Shown piece after piece: positions 1 to 4,614 of a stretch of 5,626 nt of DNA. Where the stretch lies: positions 1-5,626 of the forward strand of contig CAYSKJ010000187.1 of assembly GCA_964431655.1 (NCBI GenBank). The letters are read 5' to 3'. The DNA comes from CAYMEV01 sp964431655 [NCBI: uncultured bacterium]. Lineage in GTDB: Bacteria; CAYMEV01. The translations under genes and the position numbers were made by a program. Below the pieces are notes generated by a model. It was not told where the DNA came from, did not search any database, and saw only the letters and a list, made by a program, of their open reading frames with translations. Positions within the stretch are counted from its first letter, which is position 1, and each line of letters opens with the position of its first letter.

Positions 1-730
1 CAAGAAGCGTCTGCACTACCAGCAGGGACATGAAATCAACAGCTTCTTCCTCATTTCCGATACCGAACCCGGTATAGCCGGGATGTCCTATGTTCATAGG
101 TGCTGTTGAGGGCGTAAGGACCTGGAATCTTGCATTATAGGGAACCCCGTAGATAGTTAATATTCCTGTTACTGAGCCGTCTTTCACGGTGATTATCCTT
201 GCATCCAGCTTGCCGCCGTAAAGTATGAAAACCGGTCCTGGCTGATTCTCACCGATAAAATCAGCAAGCTTCTCATCGGTGCCGGTGGAGGGGTCGTAAT
301 AGTATCTGTGGCTTAATGTGACATCAGTATCAAGGGAGATAATCTCAAGAATAATATCAGTATCTATTTTGTCAGCTACTTCTCTATAGCTTCCTATCTC
401 GCCCTGAAGTACTTTTTCAAGAAGAGCTCTGTCCCGGACTGTGAACCCGGCCTTGTAGAGTGCTTTTTCAATAATGTCATACAGCCTGTTCTTTGCCAAT
501 ATGTCAGCCTGCGACACATGGGGAGGCATAGCAGGCACCCTCAGCACAATTTTAAGGCTGTTACCCTTTCTATCAAGCATATCCTGGAGTTCAGGGCGGA
601 TAATAATCTCGCTTTTAGCATTTAGAAAGGGATTAACATCAACCGGATGCCATGTATAGCATCCTGCCATGGCCAGTGATGAAAGAAGGATGATAAGGCA
701 TAAAGCAGAGTTTTTGTACTTTCCCTTCAT
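1..730 (-). CDS. Secreted lipoprotein, partial, weakly CsgG/LpoB-like
   Basis: The minus strand is open without a stop from an ATG at 730 to the left edge, giving 243 visible residues; the C-terminus is outside the window. Residues 1-24 form a type II signal peptide: basic start (MKGKYK), hydrophobic core (LIILLSSLA), lipobox M-A-G-C with Cys24 as lipid anchor. The protein is therefore expected in the cell envelope facing the periplasm. The segment around residues 80-125 (KNRLYDIIEKALYKAGFTV, then RDRALLEKVL and DTDIILEI) recalls the helix-strand pattern of CsgG/LpoB-like domains, where an 'aL.kaGf.VvdR..le.vl' stretch is followed by 'aD.il.g'. That match is by eye and the family call is tentative. 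The region near residues 220-230 is glycine-rich (GHPGYTGFGIGNE). The start is supported by AGAAGGA seven bases upstream. It is separated from the upstream operon by an AT-rich spacer with its own promoter, so it is probably an independent transcription unit. Confidence 0.5.
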   Translation of the reverse strand, partial: MKGKYKNSALCLIILLSSLAMAGCYTWHPVDVNPFLNAKSEIIIRPELQDMLDRKGNSLKIVLRVPAMPPHVSQADILAKNRLYDIIEKALYKAGFTVRDRALLEKVLQGEIGSYREVADKIDTDIILEIISLDTDVTLSHRYYYDPSTGTDEKLADFIGENQPGPVFILYGGKLDARIITVKDGSVTGILTIYGVPYNARFQVLTPSTAPMNIGHPGYTGFGIGNEEEAVDFMSLLVVQTLL

Positions 731-764
731 TCGGAATTCCTTCTAAGATTATTTTTATTCCGAA
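730..764 (-). promoter_or_regulatory. Possible 5'-leader hairpin enclosing the lipoprotein ribosome binding site
   Basis: On the minus strand TTCGGAAT (764-757) is perfectly complementary to ATTCCGAA (737-730), where the last A is the first base of the lipoprotein start codon. The 19-base loop (756-738) contains the AGAAGGA Shine-Dalgarno. From the promoter position, transcription should start around 763-766, so the RNA would begin with the first arm. The arms and loop are seen directly; folding and any control of translation are inferred. An 8-bp stem closing a 19-base loop is only moderately stable. Confidence 0.4.
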
Positions 765-767
765 ATA
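744..767 (-). repeat. Direct repeat copy 2 (leader side of promoter)
   Basis: Read on the minus strand, this copy is TATTTCGGA followed directly by ATAAAAATAATCTTA, 24 bases. All 24 bases recur in copy 1, which has three extra bases (TTG) between the two parts. This copy covers the predicted transcription start and runs to the edge of the ribosome binding site, a position where a bound protein would block initiation. Confidence 0.85.
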
Positions 768-769
768 TT

Positions 770-798
770 ATTATATTATTTCATATATTAATATTCAA
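770..798 (-). promoter_or_regulatory. Sigma70-like promoter for the lipoprotein gene
   Basis: On the minus strand a perfect -10 hexamer TATAAT (775-770) lies exactly 17 bases after TTGAAT (798-793), a four-of-six match to the TTGACA -35 consensus. It is followed by a leader of about 35 bases, a Shine-Dalgarno and the lipoprotein ATG. The surrounding sequence is extremely AT-rich, so chance TATAAT matches are common; the optimal spacing and position make this one plausible. It sits between the two copies of a 24-base direct repeat. Confidence 0.6.
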
Positions 799-806
799 TA
801 TTTAAT

Positions 807-833
807 TAAGATTATTTTTATCAATCCGAAATA
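807..833 (-). repeat. Direct repeat copy 1 (upstream of the -35 element)
   Basis: On the minus strand this is TATTTCGGA, then TTG, then ATAAAAATAATCTTA (27 bases). It matches copy 2 at 744-767 at 24 of 24 shared positions with one 3-base gap. It lies just upstream of the predicted -35 box, and the two copy centres are about 64-65 bp apart, close to six helical turns. It could be a second operator, or the remnant of a local duplication. Confidence 0.85.
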
Positions 834-857
834 ACAAACATGATGACTGGTGATCTC

Positions 858-1910
858 TTAAATTTTATTCTTCCCGCAGATTACTATGGCTTCTATGGTT
901 TTGTTTATCTTTTTTATGATGGATATGGACATATCAAGGGTTTTTGATCCCTTTTTGCTGTTTTTTAACTCATAACGCACTTTGTCTGATACTGTATTAC
1001 TCTTTAACAGGTCTTCAATGAGGGATAGAAAATTGTTTCTGTCAATATCATTAGACAAAAAGGATAAAAATGACATTCCTTCCAGGCCGATTTTTCCCAG
1101 GAGCTCACCGGCATGCCGGTTCGCCAGGAGAATCCTGCAGGAAGCATCCAGTATGAATACACAATCCCAGGATGTATTAAAAAGCGCCTCGGTGATAGCA
1201 GAAGGAGGCAGACGGTACTGGCTGAGTACCATCCGGTTCTTCAATATAACGCTTATCAGAGAGGATATTATTTCCAGGTTTTTTAATATATCATCAGGAT
1301 AATGGTCAGGTTCCTTATGCCCAAGGTTAAGTACTCCGAGGATCTCTTTGCCGTAGTAAAGGGGCAGGCATATAAAACTGAAGGGAAGCAGATCCAGGTT
1401 CTCAAATACAGGATGTTCCTGGGTATTGTGAATAAATACCGTTTTCATGTTTTTCAGGGCCAGTTCCCGAATGTCCTCCCAGGCTGGAAACAGGTGGTTT
1501 ATTACCCCGGAACTGCCAAGGGTATTTTTTACATGTATTGTTTTTCCTGAGTTTAAATCCCTGTTATCCAGCACAAATGCAGCAAAATGCGATTCTGTCT
1601 CAAAAATGATAATTTCAAGGAGTGAATCAAAGAGGGCTTCCAGAGACATGACATTAATGCTCTTTTTGGCAATATTCAATAAAAAGTCAAAATCCTTCGC
1701 CTTCTGCTCAAGCTTGTTTGAAGTGTCCTGCAGAAGTCCTACCAGAGTTTCTACGGACTTGCTGTTTTCTTTTATAAGATTGTAGTCATCTATCAGCATA
1801 TTTATATTCTTTATAAGAAATTTTTCATTGAGGTCAATCCTGGGAATATCTTCAGCATCAATATTCTTTTTATTGATTATTGCGTCCGTAAGCAGGCTTA
1901 TATCAAGCAT
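858..1910 (-). CDS. GAF-PAS sensor protein without output domain
   Basis: A complete 350-residue soluble protein with no signal peptide or membrane segment. Residues about 30-85 are predicted helical and probably coiled-coil (repeated Leu/Ile with Lys/Glu, for example LVGLLQDTSNKLEQKAKDF). A GAF-like domain spans about 86-225, with the characteristic C-terminal part FICLPLYYGKEILGVLNLGH near 179-198 and a closing helix to 225. A PAS-like domain spans about 236-347, starting ALFNTSWDCVFILDASCRIL and ending in the strand pair LDMSISIIKK and AIVICGKN. No histidine kinase, GGDEF, HTH or phosphatase domain follows, and the stop is followed by non-coding AT-rich DNA, so this looks like a natural end, not a truncation. 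The likely role is sensing a small ligand or redox state and signalling through protein contacts via the coiled coil; the ligand is unknown. ATG at 1910 is preceded by AAAAGGA six bases upstream. It is the last gene of the operon, 41 bases after the DUF434-type gene. Confidence 0.85.
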   Translation of the reverse strand: MLDISLLTDAIINKKNIDAEDIPRIDLNEKFLIKNINMLIDDYNLIKENSKSVETLVGLLQDTSNKLEQKAKDFDFLLNIAKKSINVMSLEALFDSLLEIIIFETESHFAAFVLDNRDLNSGKTIHVKNTLGSSGVINHLFPAWEDIRELALKNMKTVFIHNTQEHPVFENLDLLPFSFICLPLYYGKEILGVLNLGHKEPDHYPDDILKNLEIISSLISVILKNRMVLSQYRLPPSAITEALFNTSWDCVFILDASCRILLANRHAGELLGKIGLEGMSFLSFLSNDIDRNNFLSLIEDLLKSNTVSDKVRYELKNSKKGSKTLDMSISIIKKINKTIEAIVICGKNKI

Positions 1911-1951
1911 GGTGTTTCCTTTTGCAAATTTTCCCTGAAATTAAATCTATA

Positions 1952-2629
1952 TTAATTTTTTGGTATTGAAAAGATTTTTTTATTCATTATCCCTTCTATT
2001 ATAAAGCCGGGCATATCAAATACCTCCTGCGCAGACTTTATAATTGCCGAATCAGAGGAACATACCACCTTATCGGTCAATTTCAGCATATAATCGGGAG
2101 ATCTGTCTGTAAAGGCCCTGCCTTTGATTTTCTCTGAATCAAAGCACCTGTTCACCATGTTAGCCATTTTACCGCTTCCTGAGACCGGATAGTCGAATAT
2201 TACCTCTGTATGGGAAGGTTTTAATTTTATAAGGCCAAGCATGAAAAGGCTCAAGGCCTTTTCGCAAATATCCGGATTTGATTTGTATGAGTGCAGGCCT
2301 GCAATGTCGCGTGTAATATCATCCATTCCCTTAAAGACAATAATTCCTTTTAAATAGCTTTCCAGGGTAATAATTACATTGAAACCATCAACAAAAAGGC
2401 TTTTATCCCGGATTAGGTCCGGCTTTAATATATTTAACGGTCTGTTATAGGTCAGTTTGGATATCCCCCGGTAAAGGATCATCCTCTCCTGCCTGGTCAG
2501 ACGGTAACGGTTGCCCACAGCCTGGATTACGGTTTTTTCGGGGTAATTCCTGTCATATAGATAAACTACATCCCTGACAGCGGACTTAAAATCATCCCGG
2601 CAGAATATGCTTTTTAGGGAACTGTGCAT
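1952..2629 (-). CDS. DUF434-type protein with PIN/NYN-like predicted nuclease domain
   Basis: A complete 225-residue cytoplasmic protein. Residues about 12-60 match the DUF434 pattern as I recall it: a helical region with YPEKTVIQAVGNRYRLT followed by QERMILYRG (29-54). From residue 78 a second domain begins with VDGFNVIITLES (80-91), then DDITRDIAG (103-111), FDYPVSGSG (145-153) and CSSDSAII (190-197), the arrangement I associate with DUF5616. The series Asp-x-x-Asn near the start (D81, N84), a strand ending FD (D146), then SPDY (D179) and SSD (D193) resembles the acidic sites of PIN/NYN ribonucleases such as YacP. Nuclease activity is inference, not established for this family. I know such proteins mainly from archaea, with scattered bacterial members. 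ATG at 2629 has GAAGG six bases upstream, and the gene begins 18 bases after the small basic protein gene, so it belongs to the same transcript. Confidence 0.75.
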   Translation of the reverse strand: MHSSLKSIFCRDDFKSAVRDVVYLYDRNYPEKTVIQAVGNRYRLTRQERMILYRGISKLTYNRPLNILKPDLIRDKSLFVDGFNVIITLESYLKGIIVFKGMDDITRDIAGLHSYKSNPDICEKALSLFMLGLIKLKPSHTEVIFDYPVSGSGKMANMVNRCFDSEKIKGRAFTDRSPDYMLKLTDKVVCSSDSAIIKSAQEVFDMPGFIIEGIMNKKIFSIPKN

Positions 2630-2647
2630 AAAATGCCTTCAGCCTGT

Positions 2648-2821
2648 TTATTCGATTTTTATTCTCTGTATCCTTTTTTCTTTTTCCTTTTTTCCGGTTT
2701 TCATGTCATCGGCCTCCCTTTCAAGGATGCCGATACCATAATCCATCATGGTTCTGAGAAATTTCAGAGATGAAATCGAGTGCTTTAAGACTTCCTTTTT
2801 TAGTTCTTCATACTTTTTCAT
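2648..2821 (-). CDS. Small basic helical protein (57 aa) overlapping the ArsA-type gene
   Basis: The ATG at 2821 gives 57 residues; it is chosen over an in-frame ATG at 2881 because GGAG lies six bases before it (TTTGGAGATAACA) and because the longer form would overlap the ATPase gene by 74 bases instead of 14. The protein is rich in charge: 16 Lys/Arg against 11 Asp/Glu by count. Residues 1-27 could form an amphipathic helix (YEELKKEVLKHSISSLKFLR), followed by a short hydrophobic stretch with glycines (MMDYGIGILE, 26-34... residues M26 to E34) and a lysine-rich tail (41-57). It has no cysteines and no signal peptide. I do not recognise the family. The overlap with the upstream stop suggests translational coupling and roughly matched synthesis with the ATPase, so a partner or adaptor role is a reasonable guess. 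Confidence 0.65.
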   Translation of the reverse strand: MKKYEELKKEVLKHSISSLKFLRTMMDYGIGILEREADDMKTGKKEKEKRIQRIKIE

Positions 2822-4022
2822 TGTTATCTCCAAACCCGATGCAGAGATATTCCCCTTCCTTCTTTGCCGAAATGACATCATGCTTCTTCAGGGAATCCGG
2901 GAGAAAGACATGTTTCTTAAAGGAACCAATTCTTATGATCAGTTCCTGGTTATTCCTGTAAAGATATATATCCTCTTTTTTTATCAGAGGCAGAAACAGC
3001 CTTAATGTGTAATGTCCCCTTTTTCCGGTTATCTCCATAACCTTTTTGGTAAAGAATACATCGTCAGGACTTTCATGATCCCCATATACCCTGTCTGAAA
3101 AGCCCCTCAGAGTCTCCAGGCCAAGAACCTCGTTCTCCAGAAGAGGCACATCCAGAACGGGGACCGGGTAGAAAAACTCCTCCATCTGCTTTCTGTAAAG
3201 CAGCTGTATCTCCTTCCACCGCTTAAAAAAGGGGTCTGATATGCTTTCATCCAGTATCCTGTTCACATAAACAGCATCAATGCTTAAATTGAAAAGACTG
3301 AAGTACATGAATGCTCTTTTTGTTTCCTGCAGGACCATTTTTTCGGGGTTGGTAACCAGTCTTGCCGTTGTAATCTCCGGGTTAAAAAGTATATCGTCAA
3401 TCCCCTCCAGCTGATAAAACAGATCTTTTATTGAAGCAAAATAATCATCCTCCGGCAGGGGCAGGTCAGTAAGCTTTTTTACAAAAGGCCTGGCAATTTT
3501 TGCAATATTCCTTTCCAGTTTGAAGAGCTTTTTCATATACCATTCCAGCATATCTGGCATTGCTATAAACTGAAGGGATTCGCCGGTAGGCGGACAGTCC
3601 AGGATTATGGTGTCAAATTCATCACCCCGGTAATACCTGTTTATATACAAAAGCCCTATTACCTCGCTCATACCGGGTACAACGGCCAGCTCTTCAGCGA
3701 CAACATCTTCAAAGCCCGTTGTCTTAAACAGGGAAAAAAGATAATTTGATATCCTGTGCCAGTTTCTGTCAATCTCGGTCTGTACATCTATTTCCTGGAT
3801 AAATAGATTATTGCTGATTTTTATAGGCTTGCCCGGTTCTGATGCAAACAGCTCCCCGTCTGTAATATCCAGGGAATCACGAAGACTGTGGGCCTGATCC
3901 AGCGAGATCACAATAACCCTTCTGCCCCTGCCTGCGGCTTTGATCCCGGTAGCAAGGGAAAGGGTGGTTTTTCCGACACCGCCCTTTCCGCTGAAAAGTA
4001 TAATCCTCTTTTTATTATCCAT
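2808..4022 (-). CDS. ArsA/Get3-family ATPase with C-terminal HSP20-like domain
   Basis: A complete 404-residue cytoplasmic P-loop ATPase of the SIMIBI class. It has the deviant Walker A GKGGVGKTT at 12-20 with the signature Lys13, a switch I region LDQAHSLRD at 41-49, the family motif ELAVVPGMSE at 111-120, and switch II DCPPTGESLQF at 142-152. Residues about 334-398 form the HSP20-like domain often attached to bacterial ArsA-like proteins (YTLRLFLPLIKKEDIYLY, then ELIIRIG and HVFLPDSL). Switch I has Gln43 where relatives normally have Pro (DPAHS). Only two cysteines occur, Cys143 in switch II and Cys394 near the end, so neither the ArsA metalloid site nor the Get3 zinc CxxC is present. No arsB, arsR, arsC or arsD is nearby. 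Arsenite export is therefore unlikely; ATP-driven handling or targeting of a client protein is more plausible but unproven. It starts eight bases after iorB with no clear Shine-Dalgarno, suggesting coupling to iorB translation. Confidence 0.92.
   Translation of the reverse strand: MDNKKRIILFSGKGGVGKTTLSLATGIKAAGRGRRVIVISLDQAHSLRDSLDITDGELFASEPGKPIKISNNLFIQEIDVQTEIDRNWHRISNYLFSLFKTTGFEDVVAEELAVVPGMSEVIGLLYINRYYRGDEFDTIILDCPPTGESLQFIAMPDMLEWYMKKLFKLERNIAKIARPFVKKLTDLPLPEDDYFASIKDLFYQLEGIDDILFNPEITTARLVTNPEKMVLQETKRAFMYFSLFNLSIDAVYVNRILDESISDPFFKRWKEIQLLYRKQMEEFFYPVPVLDVPLLENEVLGLETLRGFSDRVYGDHESPDDVFFTKKVMEITGKRGHYTLRLFLPLIKKEDIYLYRNNQELIIRIGSFKKHVFLPDSLKKHDVISAKKEGEYLCIGFGDNNEKV
2822..2835 (-). 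promoter_or_regulatory. Ribosome binding site deciding the start of the 57-residue gene
   Basis: On the minus strand GGTTTGGAGATAACA precedes the ATG at 2821; the GGAG core is six bases from the start codon. It lies inside the last codons of the ArsA-type gene. This is the best Shine-Dalgarno near any candidate start of the small gene and fixes the short form. Confidence 0.65.
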
Positions 4023-4030
4023 GCATGATA

Positions 4031-4612
4031 TCAGGAAACCAGTTCGATGCCCTTTATAAATCCCTTTTCATTGATCTCCCGGGTGCCCCTGGGAGCCTTT
4101 TTCAGAATCACATCCAGGAATATATCCCTGTCAAGGTCCAGTATTACGGAAACACAGGCCATCATCAGGGTATTGAGTATCTTTGTGTTCTTTAATTCCC
4201 GCAGAGCCCTGTCCGAATCTATAAAGTGTATATCCCACAGGGATAAATCCACATCGCTGTAGGGATCATCGGGGTAGCTCATTCCCGGGAGGTTTGCCGA
4301 AGGCGGAATAAGCCTGGTCTGAGCTATTATTGCGCTTCCCCTGGGCTTGAGGCAGTTCAGGGATCTTCGGCCTTCCAGAAGCTCGAAGGACAAAAGAATA
4401 TCCGCCTCCCCGTCAGGAATGGAAGGTGAATAAACCTTTTCCGACGCCCTTACGAAAGAAGTCACGACCCCGCCCCTCTGAGCCATTCCGTGGGTTTCTG
4501 ACTTCTTGACATCAAAACCCAGCCTTATCAGCACCTCGGAGATTATATCAGAAGCCAGTACGATTCCCTGTCCTCCCACTCCGCTCATTACTATATTATA
4601 TGATTTTTCCAT
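4031..4612 (-). CDS. iorB: Indolepyruvate ferredoxin oxidoreductase, beta subunit
   Basis: A complete 193-residue protein, the usual length for the IorB subunit. It is the gamma-type domain of the 2-oxoacid:acceptor oxidoreductase family: GVGGQG at 11-16 after the first strand, and SETHGMAQRGG at 38-48, the hallmark of IorB. Together with IorA it converts indolepyruvate and related aryl-pyruvates plus CoA to aryl-acetyl-CoA and CO2, passing electrons to ferredoxin; this is known for the family. The enzyme acts in the cytoplasm in aromatic amino acid fermentation, or in reverse for biosynthesis from aryl acids. The start ATG lies two bases after the iorA stop, with AAAGGGGA inside the end of iorA as ribosome binding site, so the subunits are translationally coupled. 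No key motif is missing. Confidence 0.96.
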   Translation of the reverse strand: MEKSYNIVMSGVGGQGIVLASDIISEVLIRLGFDVKKSETHGMAQRGGVVTSFVRASEKVYSPSIPDGEADILLSFELLEGRRSLNCLKPRGSAIIAQTRLIPPSANLPGMSYPDDPYSDVDLSLWDIHFIDSDRALRELKNTKILNTLMMACVSVILDLDRDIFLDVILKKAPRGTREINEKGFIKGIELVS

Positions 4613-4614
4613 GA

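Larger units (their letters stand above)
731..857. other. AT-rich intergenic spacer between operon and lipoprotein gene
   Basis: The spacer follows the stop codon of the GAF-PAS gene and precedes the lipoprotein start. Bases 741-840 contain 14 G or C in 100 (counted by hand), far below the flanking genes. It holds the direct repeat pair, the promoter and the leader hairpin described separately. No GC-rich stem followed by a U-run was found after the GAF-PAS gene, so termination of the upstream operon is not explained by a visible intrinsic terminator. Confidence 0.85.

Noticed and set aside
840-860. Possible terminator after the GAF-PAS gene
   Set aside because: The sequence GATCACCAGTCATCATG has no good inverted repeat and is not followed by a U-run next to a stem.
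982-1785. Three overlapping plus-strand open frames opposite the GAF-PAS gene
   Set aside because: They overlap one another and the well-supported minus-strand gene, and their translations show no coherent domain.
1911-1985. Possible internal promoter before the GAF-PAS gene (TTTTCA ... TATAGA-like)
   Set aside because: Matches to both hexamers are poor and spacing is not right; the 41-base gap is adequately explained as an intra-operon spacer.
2808-4022. Arsenic resistance operon
   Set aside because: Apart from the ATPase there is no arsenite permease, reductase, regulator or chaperone, and the metalloid-binding cysteines are missing.
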